The position numbers were made by a program, and so were the translations under genes. Below the pieces are notes generated by a model. That model ran no database searches, was not told the DNA's origin, and worked only from the letters and a program-made list of their open reading frames with translations. This document shows positions 32,571-42,428 of a stretch of DNA of 61,225 nt, piece by piece; positions within the stretch are counted from its first letter, which is position 1, and every line of letters begins with the position of its first letter. Source of the stretch: Chitinophagales bacterium (GTDB taxonomy: Bacteria > Bacteroidota > Bacteroidia > Chitinophagales > Chitinophagaceae); assembly GCA_030832085.1 (NCBI GenBank), contig JAURJU010000075.1:1-61225 (forward strand), given 5' to 3'.

Positions 32571-34817
32571 CATAAAATCAAATGGATGTTCCTTTTCCTG
32601 TGTTTTGGGACAATGGTCATGGCACAGGAAAAACAGGGCGACAGCGTACTGAAAGAATTGCCTTATGTTGATTCAGTACGCTCAAAAATTTCCCTTACTG
32701 AAATTGTGGTGAAGGGCAAGAAGCCGCCCATTTCGTTCAAAATAGACCGGCAGCTGTACCGTGCCGCCGAATATGCCAATGCTGCCAATGGCAATGCCAT
32801 CGACCTCATCAAAAACCTTCCTGCTGTATCCGTCAATGGCCAGGGCGAAATCAATGTCCGGGGATCCGCCAGTTTTCAGGTCCTTCTCAATGGACGCCCA
32901 ACACAGGGTGATCCAGCATTTGTGTTGGCACAAATTCCTGCCTCATCCATTGAAAGCATAGAAATGATCAGCAGTCCGGGGGCAAGCTTTGATGCAGACG
33001 GGAAGAGCGGTGTGATGAACATCATCACCAAATCAGCACCTGAAAAAGGCCTGATGGTGCAGTCCAACCTGATGCTGGGTGCACCACCTTTCAATGACTT
33101 CGATAACCAACGCTATACTTCTCCGCAGCGCCATGCAGCAGATGTTTCCATTGGATACCAGCAAGGAAAAATGGAATGGAGTTCAGGATTCAATTACCTG
33201 AGGAATGACATGGCGGGATATCGCGAAGGCGATGTGAACACCACCATCGGAAATCGATTCACTTCCTTTCCGTCCAATGGGGAACGCAGTTTCAAGCGCT
33301 ATAATGTTGGCGGAAGGTTTGCTGCTGCATTGCAGTTGGATCCACACAATAATGTTGAAGCTTCGGTGTACATGGGAAAAAAATACCAGACACGTGTGGC
33401 TGACTTGCTTTACAACATCAGCCGGAAAAACCTGTTGACAGTCCAGCAATCATCCTTTGATTATTTCAACAAGAATACCGCAGAAAAGCAGGGCGTTTTT
33501 ACTTTGGCAAGCCTGGGTTCTAGCCACCAGCTCAGCAACTCCACCCAACTTTCCTTTTCATTGCAATACGAAGGGGCTGATTTGGAATCACTGACGACCA
33601 ACCAAAACCTTACTTATCCTGGTTTGAAAACCATGATCCAGGAAACCATCAATCCCAGTTCCAACCCCTTGCATGCTTACCGCTTGAAGGCAGATTTGAC
33701 TGATAAAAAGGGAAGCAGGGTTTGGCAAACTGGATACCAGTTTCGATATGATGAACAGTTGGGGGATTTTCTTTACAGTTACAAGAACCTGGGCATGCAG
33801 GAATTTGCCACGGATCCATTTTTCAGCAGCCAGGTTGCTGTACGAAACAATATCCATGCAGGGTATGTTCAATACAGCAATGCCAACGGTAAGTTGATTT
33901 ACCAGGCCGGATTGAGGGCTGAGCAGATGCTCCGCAATCTTTCTTTTTCCGACAATGTGCAAGGCAACAGGCTCCCTTTGTTGAATTTGTTCCCATCTTA
34001 TTTGCTCAAGTATGCACTCGCTGAAAAGGTGGTGCTGAAACAATCGTTCACACGGCGCATCAAGCGCACGAACAATTTCGAACTGAATCCTTTCCCCGAA
34101 CGCGAACACTCTGAGACCCTTGAGCAGGGCGATCCTGCATTGTTGCCTGAGCTTACCGGTATCTGGGAATTGGGTGTGGAGCACAAATTGTCCAAGGGAA
34201 GTTTTTCCATGAGTCTTTATCACCAGCGCACCAAGAACCCGATCCAAAGGGTCAACAAGGTTTACAATGATACCATCCTGGGCAGGATCTTTACGAATGC
34301 AGGCCTGGCCAAGCAAACAGGGGCAGAGGCCAATTTCACCTACCGCATCAGCAAGGCATGGCAAATGATGGTTGGGGGAAATGTCTATAAATACGATATC
34401 CGTGGTTCACTGTTCAATGGCAGCCTTCCGTTCAGCAACAACAGCTGGGTCTACAGCATCAATGCCACGCAGAGCCTTGCGTTGAAGGCCAACTGGCAGC
34501 TGCAGTTCAGTGTCAACTATCTCTCACTCAGGGCCACGGCCCAGGGTGAAGACGGCGCATTCTTCACACCCAATTTTTCTGTGAAAAAAACCAGCAAAGA
34601 CAACCGTTGGAGCTTTCAGGCACAGTGGTTGTTCATGGACATGGGCCTGGGAATTTCCAATATCCAGCGCATCAGCACTTGGGGAAAGGATTTTTACACC
34701 ACCACCAACTATATCTACGAGCCTGATCAGCTGCAGTTTTCAGTAGGATTCAACCTGTCCAAAAAGAACAGGAAGATCAGTTTGCCGCAAAGTGAAATGG
34801 CCGAGAAGGAGTTTTAG
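32568..34817 (+). CDS. TonB-receptor-like outer-membrane beta-barrel protein
   Basis: A 749-residue outer-membrane protein with signal MHKIKWMFLFLCFGTMVMAQ. The plug domain comes first: IDLIKNLPAVSVNGQGEINVRGS, FQVLLNGRPTQGD, SIESIEMISSPGASFDADGKSGVMNIITK. The rest is barrel strands of the OMP_b-brl_3 (PF14905) type. It lacks the N-terminal carboxypeptidase-regulatory-like domain seen in the receptor at 48.2 kb. The substrate is unknown. Its stop overlaps the GH20 stop on the other strand by 4 bases, and it follows the exported TIM-barrel gene, so it may import the oligosaccharide products. Confidence 0.82.
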   Translation: MHKIKWMFLFLCFGTMVMAQEKQGDSVLKELPYVDSVRSKISLTEIVVKGKKPPISFKIDRQLYRAAEYANAANGNAIDLIKNLPAVSVNGQGEINVRGSASFQVLLNGRPTQGDPAFVLAQIPASSIESIEMISSPGASFDADGKSGVMNIITKSAPEKGLMVQSNLMLGAPPFNDFDNQRYTSPQRHAADVSIGYQQGKMEWSSGFNYLRNDMAGYREGDVNTTIGNRFTSFPSNGERSFKRYNVGGRFAAALQLDPHNNVEASVYMGKKYQTRVADLLYNISRKNLLTVQQSSFDYFNKNTAEKQGVFTLASLGSSHQLSNSTQLSFSLQYEGADLESLTTNQNLTYPGLKTMIQETINPSSNPLHAYRLKADLTDKKGSRVWQTGYQFRYDEQLGDFLYSYKNLGMQEFATDPFFSSQVAVRNNIHAGYVQYSNANGKLIYQAGLRAEQMLRNLSFSDNVQGNRLPLLNLFPSYLLKYALAEKVVLKQSFTRRIKRTNNFELNPFPEREHSETLEQGDPALLPELTGIWELGVEHKLSKGSFSMSLYHQRTKNPIQRVNKVYNDTILGRIFTNAGLAKQTGAEANFTYRISKAWQMMVGGNVYKYDIRGSLFNGSLPFSNNSWVYSINATQSLALKANWQLQFSVNYLSLRATAQGEDGAFFTPNFSVKKTSKDNRWSFQAQWLFMDMGLGISNIQRISTWGKDFYTTTNYIYEPDQLQFSVGFNLSKKNRKISLPQSEMAEKEF

Positions 34818-37051
34818 TCGATGATGATTTCGTCTGCAAAAAGGAAGCCCCTTTGCAGCTTGGCCACAAAACGAACATACCTCGCCTGCTTGCCTTTGAG
34901 GTCCACCTCAAACGTCTTGAAGCTGAGTTTGGAATCTGTTGGAGAAACATCATTCAAGGTTTTTCCTGCAGGCGTAAAGTTGATGCCATCTGCACTCAGG
35001 CTAACTTCAATGAAGTGCGGCATGTACACACCGGGGCCGATGATCTGCATGAAGGTGGAACGAAGCCTGCTCAGTGATTCTGCTTTTCCCAGGTCAACAG
35101 TAACATCCACATCGTTTAAAAAGCCCTGCCACTGGCCATCTTGGTAGGTGAGCGATCCCCTGTACCCATTGATCAGGGTGGACTCTTTTTGTGCAGGATA
35201 GCTTCCGCTGTATTTTTTGTTGTAGACAATCGTTTTGCCAATTGCCTTGTGCAGGTTGATGTCCAGTGTATCGGGTTGTTGGCCCATGCTGTTTTTTCTG
35301 AAGATGCCCGCCTTGACCAGTGCAGATCCTGTAACAGTAAATGGACTCTCATAATGCGGAGAGCTGCTTGTGGGCCTGCTTCCATCAATGGTATAGCGAA
35401 TGGTAGGCTTGTATTGTTCCGAGCTGAAGCTGACGGTGGTTGTTCCTTTTGCTGCATCGATGAATGGGCTGATTTCCACCCTGTCTGAAGGACGACAATA
35501 GTTCACATTCAGGCGTTGCAACAATGCATAATGTTTTGAAAGCCTGTACTGAAAATCAGTCCAGTTCATGTTTTTACGTTCACTCCATACCGCTTCGCTC
35601 AGTGCAATGATCCTTGGAAAAACCATGTATTCCGCATGCTCCATGGTAGGCACGTATTCAGTCCAGAGGTTTGCCTGTGCGCCTTTTACGAACTGTTGCT
35701 TGTCAGCCTCCAGCGCTTTGGGCATGGGTTCATATTCATATACTTTTTGAAGGGGAAGAAAACCGCCGATGGCTTCGGGTTCTGTTGCGGGATCTTGTTG
35801 GTATTTGTCAAAATAACAGGTTCCTCCCGGGGTCATGATCACATCGTGTCCCATCCTTGCCGCTTCTATGCCTCCTTTCTCTCCCCTCCAGCTCATCACC
35901 CTGGCACCTGGCGCCAATCCACCTTCTAAAATCTCATCCCAACCCAACAATTGACGGCCTTTTGAAGCAATGAATTTTTCCATCCTGCGGATGGCATAGC
36001 TCTGCAGCTCAAATTCATCTTTCAGGTTATTTTCTTTGATGCGCTGCTGGCATTTGCTGCAGGTTTTCCAGTTGGCCTTACCCGCTTCGTCTCCACCGAT
36101 GTGGATATAGGTGGAGGGAAAAATCGCCATCATTTCGGTAATCACATCTTGCATGAATATAAAGGTGGAATCGTTGCCCAAACAAAACTCGCCCTGCCCT
36201 TTTTTGGCAACAACACAACCGAGCTGGGGGTAAGCGGCAATGACCTCTTCGGAGTGGCCGGGCATTTCAATTTCCGGAATGATGGTGATGCCTCTTTTTT
36301 GGGCATAGGCAACCAGGTCTTTGGCATCTGATTGTGTATAGTAACCGCCGTAAGCACCGGCCTCACCCTCTTTTGCATAGTCCCTGTCGCTGTTCCACCA
36401 TTTCTTCCAGCCATAGCTGGTTCTCCATGCAGCCTGTGCAGTGAGTTCGGGATATTTTTTCACTTCTATTCTCCAGCCCGCAGCGTCGGTAAGGTGCATG
36501 TGGAGCGTATTGATTTTGTAGAGCCCAATAAGGTCAATCATTTTTTTGATGAAAGCGGGAGGAAAAAAATGCCTTGATACATCCAGCATCAAACCCCGGT
36601 AACCAAACCTTGGCTTGTCGGCAATCCATGCACAAGGAATCGCAGTTCTGGTCTCTTGGGTAAGGATGATTTGTGCGAGGCTTTGCATGGCATTGATCGC
36701 ACCGGCATAGCCCGATGCAGCGATGCGTATCCTGTTTTTCCTGATGTCAAGGGTATAGGCAGCACTGTCGTTTTTATTGCCTTTTGTTTTTTCAATGACA
36801 ATCGATCCTGAAGGAGGAAGGCCGCCCTTTTGAAGCCCGATCACCCTGGTAGGTTTCCACTGCATGAGGTCTGCGAGCAACAGTCCAACTTCACGAAACT
36901 CCTTGCTGACAAGGATTTTGTTGTTGTTGAGGCTGAAGTTTCCTTCTATGTCCTGCACCTTTTCAGGCTTTGGGATGATGTTGATGCGTGATTGTGCAAT
37001 GGATGCGAGGGAGCATGCCAAGAGCAGGAGCGTTGAAAAAAAAGGCCTCAT
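34814..37051 (-). CDS. Beta-N-acetylhexosaminidase, GH20
   Basis: A 745-residue periplasmic enzyme removing terminal beta-linked GlcNAc or GalNAc. Signal MRPFFSTLLLLACSLASIAQ; GH20 N-terminal alpha/beta domain about 22-145; catalytic TIM barrel about 148-500 with the Asp-Glu pair at 321-322 (HIGGDEAGK) and motifs RGLMLDVSRHF, HLTDAAGWR, EIEMPGHS; then a chitobiase C-terminal-like sandwich (TIRYTIDGSRPTSSSPHY) and a C-terminal discoidin/F5-8C-like domain (about 610-745). All catalytic residues are in place. With GH18 and NagA it completes a chitin-oligosaccharide or N-glycan degrading set. It is monocistronic and convergent with the receptor. Confidence 0.95.
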   Translation of the reverse strand: MRPFFSTLLLLACSLASIAQSRINIIPKPEKVQDIEGNFSLNNNKILVSKEFREVGLLLADLMQWKPTRVIGLQKGGLPPSGSIVIEKTKGNKNDSAAYTLDIRKNRIRIAASGYAGAINAMQSLAQIILTQETRTAIPCAWIADKPRFGYRGLMLDVSRHFFPPAFIKKMIDLIGLYKINTLHMHLTDAAGWRIEVKKYPELTAQAAWRTSYGWKKWWNSDRDYAKEGEAGAYGGYYTQSDAKDLVAYAQKRGITIIPEIEMPGHSEEVIAAYPQLGCVVAKKGQGEFCLGNDSTFIFMQDVITEMMAIFPSTYIHIGGDEAGKANWKTCSKCQQRIKENNLKDEFELQSYAIRRMEKFIASKGRQLLGWDEILEGGLAPGARVMSWRGEKGGIEAARMGHDVIMTPGGTCYFDKYQQDPATEPEAIGGFLPLQKVYEYEPMPKALEADKQQFVKGAQANLWTEYVPTMEHAEYMVFPRIIALSEAVWSERKNMNWTDFQYRLSKHYALLQRLNVNYCRPSDRVEISPFIDAAKGTTTVSFSSEQYKPTIRYTIDGSRPTSSSPHYESPFTVTGSALVKAGIFRKNSMGQQPDTLDINLHKAIGKTIVYNKKYSGSYPAQKESTLINGYRGSLTYQDGQWQGFLNDVDVTVDLGKAESLSRLRSTFMQIIGPGVYMPHFIEVSLSADGINFTPAGKTLNDVSPTDSKLSFKTFEVDLKGKQARYVRFVAKLQRGFLFADEIIID

Positions 37052-37259
37052 GAAAATCGGATTTGGGTGAAGGTGTAAACTTACATCTTTTTGGGGAAGC
37101 CTTTTTCACCTTGAAACAACAAGGCCAGTGCTGCATTTGTTGACAATGATCTCTTTGATGAGGATTGCAGTTTGTTTTCGCATTTCGGAAATGACTTTTC
37201 CTGAAATCGCAAAACTGCGGCTGTATGAATTTTCAACTTTGCAATCCAAATTCTAAGAA

Positions 37260-39437
37260 ATGAGAAGAATGATCTTGCTGATGATGACAACAGTGGTTTC
37301 CATGATGGCAATGGCCCAATCATCTGAAACAGCTGATACAACAAGTGCGGTTGACATGCCTCAAATTGAAATAGTGTCGCAACGCGACAGGCTTCTTTCA
37401 TCAGTGCCTGGTTCCGTTGCACGGATGGGATCCGGTTCAATCAGAAAGATAGCGCCTGTCAGCGCCAATGAGTTGTTCAGAAAAATTCCAGGATTAAACG
37501 TTGTCGATGAAGAGGGCATTGGGTTGCGCCTCAACATTGGCATCCGTGGTTTGGATCCGGACCGAAGCCGCAATGTGCTCATGTTGGAGGATGGCATCCC
37601 TGTGGCACTGAATCCCTATGGGGAACCCGAAATGTATTTTACACCCCCGGTCGACAGGATGACTGCCGTCGAAGCATTGAAGGGGAGCGGACAAATATTG
37701 TTTGGGCCACAAACCACTGGCGGGGTCATCAACCTGATTTCTGCCAACCCACCGGAAAAGGAAAGTTCCATGTTTCGTTTTCGGATGGGCAGTGGTGGCT
37801 TTTTTTCATCCCAAGGCAGTTATGGAAACACCATTGATAAAACGGGTTTCATCATCAACTACCTCAACAAGCGTGCTGATCAGATCGGCACAACCAGGTT
37901 CAACCTCCATGATATTACCGCAAAACTCAGGATTGAACTGGGTCCTGCGTCAAGGGTTGGCGTGAAATTGGGCATCTATGATGAGATCTCGAATTCCACC
38001 TACATCGGTTTGACAAGCAACATGTATGAACGAGGAGGGCAGGATTTTGTGCGCATGGCACCCAGCGATCTGTTGCCCGTGAGGCGCTATCATTTTTCCG
38101 CGACGCACCAATATCACTTGACCAAACTGCTGCAACTGCAGACCACTGTTTTTGCCTATACCACCACAAGGGATTGGAGAAGACAGGACTTCAGTTTCAG
38201 TCCAACTGCAGTCAACCGCAGCGGTGTTGTCTGGGGAGATCCATCCATTGCTGGAGGGGCTGTTTACATGTTGAATACCAATGCCCACCGCAACAGACAG
38301 TTTGAGGTGGGTGGAATTGAACCACAACTCAAGTGGAAAACTGAAAAACATTTGTTGCAGGCCGGATTAAGAATGCTTTCAGAGAAGGCAAATGAAAAGC
38401 TGTTGCTGGGGAATCATCCAGAAGCGATGGGTGGTAATGTGAGGGATGTTGAAGTGCGCAAAGGGCAAGCCATTAGTATTTATGTGCACGACAAGATTAC
38501 CCTTTCTAAAAAATTTGATTTCAATGCAGGCGTTCGACTGGAACAGTTTGGATGCCAGAGAAACATTTTACGTGGCCGTTTCAATATCAATGGCATGACC
38601 ATCGTTGCAGATACCAATCTGTTGGCCTCCAACCGGATGATGGCGCTTTTACCCGGTCTGGGGTTCAATTACAACATCCGGGAACATGCAATATTTTTTG
38701 GAGGAATCCACAAGGGATTTGCTCCTCCACGCACCAAGGATGCCATCACCGCCGAGGGGGTGGTCATGGACATCCAACAAGAAGAAAGTTGGAACACAGA
38801 ACTGGGTCTTCGCATTGCTTTGGGTAATTACCTGAATGCTGAGGCCACCTTTTTCAGCATGGATTTCAAGAACCAGATCATACCGGTTTCACAGTCATCA
38901 GGAAATGCAAATGCAACGGGTTTGGCCAATGGTGGAAGAACGAGGCACCGGGGCATGGAGGCTGCAATTTCATTTGATTTGGGCAAGGCGATGGGCAACA
39001 AGTATTCATTGGTGTTCGCATCCAATGCCACCATCAGCAGCAGCAGGTATGCGGCAGACCGCTTCATTGCTGTTGCTGGGGCCAAAACCAACATAAAAAA
39101 CAACAAGCTCCCCTACGCGCCCTCTTTTATCCTCAACAATTCAATTGAGTTTGACAGAAAGGGGTCGGGTTTCAGGTTATCAGGCAATCATGTTGGAAAA
39201 CAGTTTGCCGATGAATTGAATACCATTGCCGCCAGTGCCGATGGCAGAATTGGGTTGATAGATGGTCGTTATACCATTGATTTTACTGCATTTGCTAAGC
39301 TTTCTAAAAAGGATATTGTTTTCAACCTGGCCATAAAAAACCTTACCAATGAAAGGTACATTGCTTCACGGCGTCCACAGGGTATTCGGGTGGGAGTCCA
39401 TCGCCAAGTGGTTTTGGGTATGGAAATAAAATGGTGA
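37260..39437 (+). CDS. TonB-dependent receptor, Fe(III)-citrate (FecA) type
   Basis: A 725-residue outer-membrane receptor with signal MRRMILLMMTTVVSMMAMAQ. The plug (about 45-165) contains RGLDPDRSRNVLMLEDGIPV, then PYGEPEMYFTPPVDRM and GSGQILFGPQTTGGVINLIS, the pattern of FecA-like iron-chelate receptors. The barrel ends with the strand GVHRQVVLGMEIKW and a terminal aromatic. A box CAACTTTG (37234-37241) 18 bases before the start resembles a -7 element. It converges with the cytochrome c peroxidase gene across a 214-base gap. Ligand inferred from family only. Confidence 0.85.
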   Translation: MRRMILLMMTTVVSMMAMAQSSETADTTSAVDMPQIEIVSQRDRLLSSVPGSVARMGSGSIRKIAPVSANELFRKIPGLNVVDEEGIGLRLNIGIRGLDPDRSRNVLMLEDGIPVALNPYGEPEMYFTPPVDRMTAVEALKGSGQILFGPQTTGGVINLISANPPEKESSMFRFRMGSGGFFSSQGSYGNTIDKTGFIINYLNKRADQIGTTRFNLHDITAKLRIELGPASRVGVKLGIYDEISNSTYIGLTSNMYERGGQDFVRMAPSDLLPVRRYHFSATHQYHLTKLLQLQTTVFAYTTTRDWRRQDFSFSPTAVNRSGVVWGDPSIAGGAVYMLNTNAHRNRQFEVGGIEPQLKWKTEKHLLQAGLRMLSEKANEKLLLGNHPEAMGGNVRDVEVRKGQAISIYVHDKITLSKKFDFNAGVRLEQFGCQRNILRGRFNINGMTIVADTNLLASNRMMALLPGLGFNYNIREHAIFFGGIHKGFAPPRTKDAITAEGVVMDIQQEESWNTELGLRIALGNYLNAEATFFSMDFKNQIIPVSQSSGNANATGLANGGRTRHRGMEAAISFDLGKAMGNKYSLVFASNATISSSRYAADRFIAVAGAKTNIKNNKLPYAPSFILNNSIEFDRKGSGFRLSGNHVGKQFADELNTIAASADGRIGLIDGRYTIDFTAFAKLSKKDIVFNLAIKNLTNERYIASRRPQGIRVGVHRQVVLGMEIKW

Positions 39438-39452
39438 TGCAGACAAATACAT

Positions 39453-39486
39453 ATGCATGAAAAAGTTATTTCAAAACTTTTTGCAT
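39453..39486 (+). other. Imperfect hairpin after the iron receptor gene
   Basis: ATGCA at 39453-39457 and AAAAGTT soon after pair with AACTTTT and TGCAT at 39475-39486 across a small bulge. There is no U-tract beyond the stem, so terminator function is uncertain. The rest of the 39438-39651 gap shows nothing I can identify. Confidence 0.25.
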
Positions 39487-39651
39487 CGATGAAAGCAGCT
39501 GATGAAAGGCTGTACTGACTTTCTTTGTTCCCGAGCGAAATTCACGAATCCCTGCTCTTCAAGAATTTTGTTGAGTCAACGATGAATGACTGCATCTATT
39601 TCCCCGTATATGGATGAAGCCGAATGGACCTGGTGTTGTATTCAGGTTGGT

Positions 39652-40683
39652 TCAATGGGTCATTCCTTTTGCGAAATTTGGGTTCGTGACAAATATCCTG
39701 TCATTCAAGGTCAACAAAAAGGCCTTTATTTTTATCCGTTCTTCCACAGTTATGGGAAACAGGTTCGCATTATAGTGTTCCAATACCTTGTCGATGCTGC
39801 TGAAACGCCCATCGTGCATATAGGGTTTTGTATATCCTAGGTTTCTCAGGCTCGGTACTTTGAACTTGTAAAGGTCATTCATGTTGCGCGTTGCAACATA
39901 CCTGCCGGAATCCATCAAATCGTTTGGGGGAAGTTTTGTATTCCGAAAACTGTTGTCGGTGAACAATGGTTCACTGTGACAGGCATTGCATTTTTGGATG
40001 AAGATGGCATAACCTTCTTTTTCACTTGTGCTGAATTCAGCCTGTCCTCGCTTCACGCTATCGTATTTTGCTTCGTTGCTGATGGCCATTGCCATGAATT
40101 GTGAAAGGGCTTTCAGCAACTGATCTTCTGTTGCTGCTCCAGTTCCAAAGGCAGACTTGAACATGCTCCTGTACATGCCAGAACTGTTTACTTTCTTCAG
40201 GATGTTGGGCATGGTTTCACCCATTTCAATGCTGTTCGTAAAAGGTTGAACAGGCTGTAGGTCGAGTTTGCTGATGCTGCCATCCCACATGAATGAATTG
40301 TTCCATGCAAGGTTCATGATGGCCGGCGCATTTCTGCGGGTCAGGCTTCCATTCAAGCCGTGGCTCAGACTGTGTTCATGGTGGGTGAATGCGGCAGACT
40401 GCATGTGGCAAGAGGCGCAACTGGTTGAATTGTCGATGGAAAGCGTGGAATCATAAAACAAAGTTTTGCCCAGCTCGAAGCCTGCTTTGCTCACTTGGTT
40501 TTTGCTGAAATCATAGGTGGCAGAAGGAAAATAGAAAGGTGATTTGAATCCAACGAACTGTTCAATCGCTTTCTTGGAGCATGCGACTGCCAGAAGCAGC
40601 GTTACTGCAGTGACATATGTTTTGTATTTGCGCAATTGGAATAAATATTGTTTCAAATCATTCAATCGATGTAAACAAGGCAT
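39652..40683 (-). CDS. Di-heme cytochrome c peroxidase lipoprotein
   Basis: A 343-residue protein with lipobox LLAVAC (Cys35) after an unusually long 20-residue polar lead; no other in-frame ATG precedes the hydrophobic stretch. Two heme motifs are present, CASCH at 89-93 and CNACH at 232-236, together with the family segments FELGKTLFYD, RRNAPAIMN, FMWDGS and KVPSLRNLGYTKPYMHDGRF. It reduces hydrogen peroxide with electrons from cytochromes, or is a MauG/MbnH-like modifying enzyme. The convergent neighbour is an iron-type TonB receptor; such pairing recurs in Bacteroidota but its logic is unclear. Confidence 0.87.
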   Translation of the reverse strand: MPCLHRLNDLKQYLFQLRKYKTYVTAVTLLLAVACSKKAIEQFVGFKSPFYFPSATYDFSKNQVSKAGFELGKTLFYDSTLSIDNSTSCASCHMQSAAFTHHEHSLSHGLNGSLTRRNAPAIMNLAWNNSFMWDGSISKLDLQPVQPFTNSIEMGETMPNILKKVNSSGMYRSMFKSAFGTGAATEDQLLKALSQFMAMAISNEAKYDSVKRGQAEFSTSEKEGYAIFIQKCNACHSEPLFTDNSFRNTKLPPNDLMDSGRYVATRNMNDLYKFKVPSLRNLGYTKPYMHDGRFSSIDKVLEHYNANLFPITVEERIKIKAFLLTLNDRIFVTNPNFAKGMTH

Positions 40684-40764
40684 CCAACAATTGGCCGGAT
40701 CATTCGTTTAAAATTAGTCAATACATACTATCTGAACGCTTAATTTTATGCCAAATCATTTCCA

Positions 40765-42411
40765 ATGAAGCAATTCTTTTTTCTCCTGGGCCTTGCAGTT
40801 TTGACCATTGCCTGTAACCAGCCTCAGGCAGACAGGGTGTACATCAATGCAAAAATCTGGACCGGCGACAGCAGCAATCCGGCTGCTACGGTCATGGCCA
40901 TCAAGGGCGACAAGATTGTATACGTGGGAGACGATCCATCTGCATTTAAGGGTGCAGAACTGATCGATCTTCAGGGAAAGCGCTTGCTTCCGGGTTTTAC
41001 AGATAACCATACCCATTTTCTTTCTGCGGGATATGGGTTGTCCAGCGTACAATTGAAAGATGCCACTACCCGTCAGGAATTCATCAACAGGATCAGGGAT
41101 TTCTGCAACGCTCATCCGGATTCCACATGGGTCTTGGGAGGCAGCTGGGACCATGAAAACTGGGGCGGTGAGTTGCCCAGCAAGGAATGGGTTGATTCCA
41201 TCACTGGAAATCATCCCCTCTTCATCTCCAGGTACGATGGTCATATGGCATTTGCCAATACAAGGGCCATGGAATTGGCAGGCATCAGCCCATCAACCAT
41301 TTCTCCTGAAGGAGGTGTATTGGTTAAAAATGCAAGTGGATCACCCACTGGAATATTCAAGGATGCTGCCATGAACCTGATCAGCAAGGCCATCCCCGAG
41401 CCTACCAAGGCCCAGCTGGACCAATACTTTGATGCGGCTGCACAGCATGCTGTTGAAAGAGGCGTCACGCATGTAAACGACATGAATTCGTACGGCGGAT
41501 GGAATGATTTGGAAACCTACAGAAGGGCCGCGGACACAGACCGCATGATTCTCCGCATGTATTCTTTTGTTCCCTTGGCCACCTGGGAAAAGCTGGACAG
41601 CTTTGTACAGAAAAATGGCCGTGGTGATGATATGTTGAAATGGGGTGGGTTGAAGGGTTATGTGGATGGGTCACTGGGTTCAACCACTGCATGGTTCCAT
41701 CAACCTTACCTGGACGATCCGCATTCCCATGGCCTGAACATCACCGATACCAATCTCTTGAAAAAATGGATCATGGGTGCAGATAAGGCAGGGTTGCATG
41801 TTGCCGTACATGCGATTGGTGACAAGGCCAATGATTTTATCCTTTCAGTGTACGATGCGGTTGCAGCCATGAATGGCCCACGCGACAGGCGTTTCAGGGT
41901 AGAACATGCCCAGCATGTCAGCAAGAATGCCATTGCCAATTTCGCCCGCCAGGGGGTTGTTGCTTCCATGCATCCCTATCATTTGTACGATGATGGTATT
42001 TGGGCCAACAAGCGACTTGACAGCAACAGGCTCAAGGGCACCTATGCCTTTAAAAGCATGTTGAACCAGGCTGTGAAGATGAGCTTTGGATCAGACTGGC
42101 CCGTTGCTCCCATCAACCCCTTGTATGGCATTTTCAGCGCTGTTACAAGGATTACCGGCGATGGGAAAAATCCAGGTGGTTGGTATCCCGCAGAAAAAAT
42201 TACTGTTGAGGATGCCATCCGCGCCTATACTGCCGGAAACGCACATGGCTCTTTTTTGGAAGGGAAGATTGGCGTGTTGAAAACAGGCGCATTTGCTGAT
42301 TTCACTGTGTTGGAAGAGGATATCCTTTCCATTGCCCCTGAAAAAATAAAAACAGTAAAGGTAATCAGGACAGTGGTCAATGGCAGGGAGGTTTTCAAGT
42401 ACAAGAAATAA
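40765..42411 (+). CDS. YtcJ-like amidohydrolase, lipoprotein
   Basis: A 548-residue amidohydrolase (Amidohydro_3) with lipobox VLTIAC (Cys17), so it is membrane-anchored in the periplasm or outer membrane. Metal and family motifs are GFTDNHTHFLSAG, VLGGSWDHENWGG, KGYVDGSLGSTTAWFHQPY, AVHAIGDKAND, RVEHAQHV and SFGSDWPVAPINP. Family members hydrolyse amides or N-substituted compounds; the natural substrate is unknown. A TAATTTTA box at 40741-40748 is a possible -7 element. It converges with the outer-membrane protein gene of the Lol-like operon, 17 bases apart. Confidence 0.87.
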   Translation: MKQFFFLLGLAVLTIACNQPQADRVYINAKIWTGDSSNPAATVMAIKGDKIVYVGDDPSAFKGAELIDLQGKRLLPGFTDNHTHFLSAGYGLSSVQLKDATTRQEFINRIRDFCNAHPDSTWVLGGSWDHENWGGELPSKEWVDSITGNHPLFISRYDGHMAFANTRAMELAGISPSTISPEGGVLVKNASGSPTGIFKDAAMNLISKAIPEPTKAQLDQYFDAAAQHAVERGVTHVNDMNSYGGWNDLETYRRAADTDRMILRMYSFVPLATWEKLDSFVQKNGRGDDMLKWGGLKGYVDGSLGSTTAWFHQPYLDDPHSHGLNITDTNLLKKWIMGADKAGLHVAVHAIGDKANDFILSVYDAVAAMNGPRDRRFRVEHAQHVSKNAIANFARQGVVASMHPYHLYDDGIWANKRLDSNRLKGTYAFKSMLNQAVKMSFGSDWPVAPINPLYGIFSAVTRITGDGKNPGGWYPAEKITVEDAIRAYTAGNAHGSFLEGKIGVLKTGAFADFTVLEEDILSIAPEKIKTVKVIRTVVNGREVFKYKK

Positions 42412-42428
42412 CCAACAGGATCAGTGGG

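Noticed and set aside
32568-34817. SusC/SusD polysaccharide-utilisation locus
   Set aside because: None of the three large receptors has an adjacent SusD-like lipoprotein, and this one lacks the regulatory-like N-terminal domain, so a classical PUL is not supported.
37081-37440. Minus-strand open frame of 119 residues around the iron receptor start
   Set aside because: Most of it lies antisense to the receptor's signal and plug, it has no signal or recognisable motif, and its composition is that of a shadow frame.
39586-39840. Plus-strand open frame of 84 residues overlapping the 3' end of the cytochrome peroxidase gene
   Set aside because: More than two thirds overlaps the peroxidase in antisense and the translated sequence has no family character.
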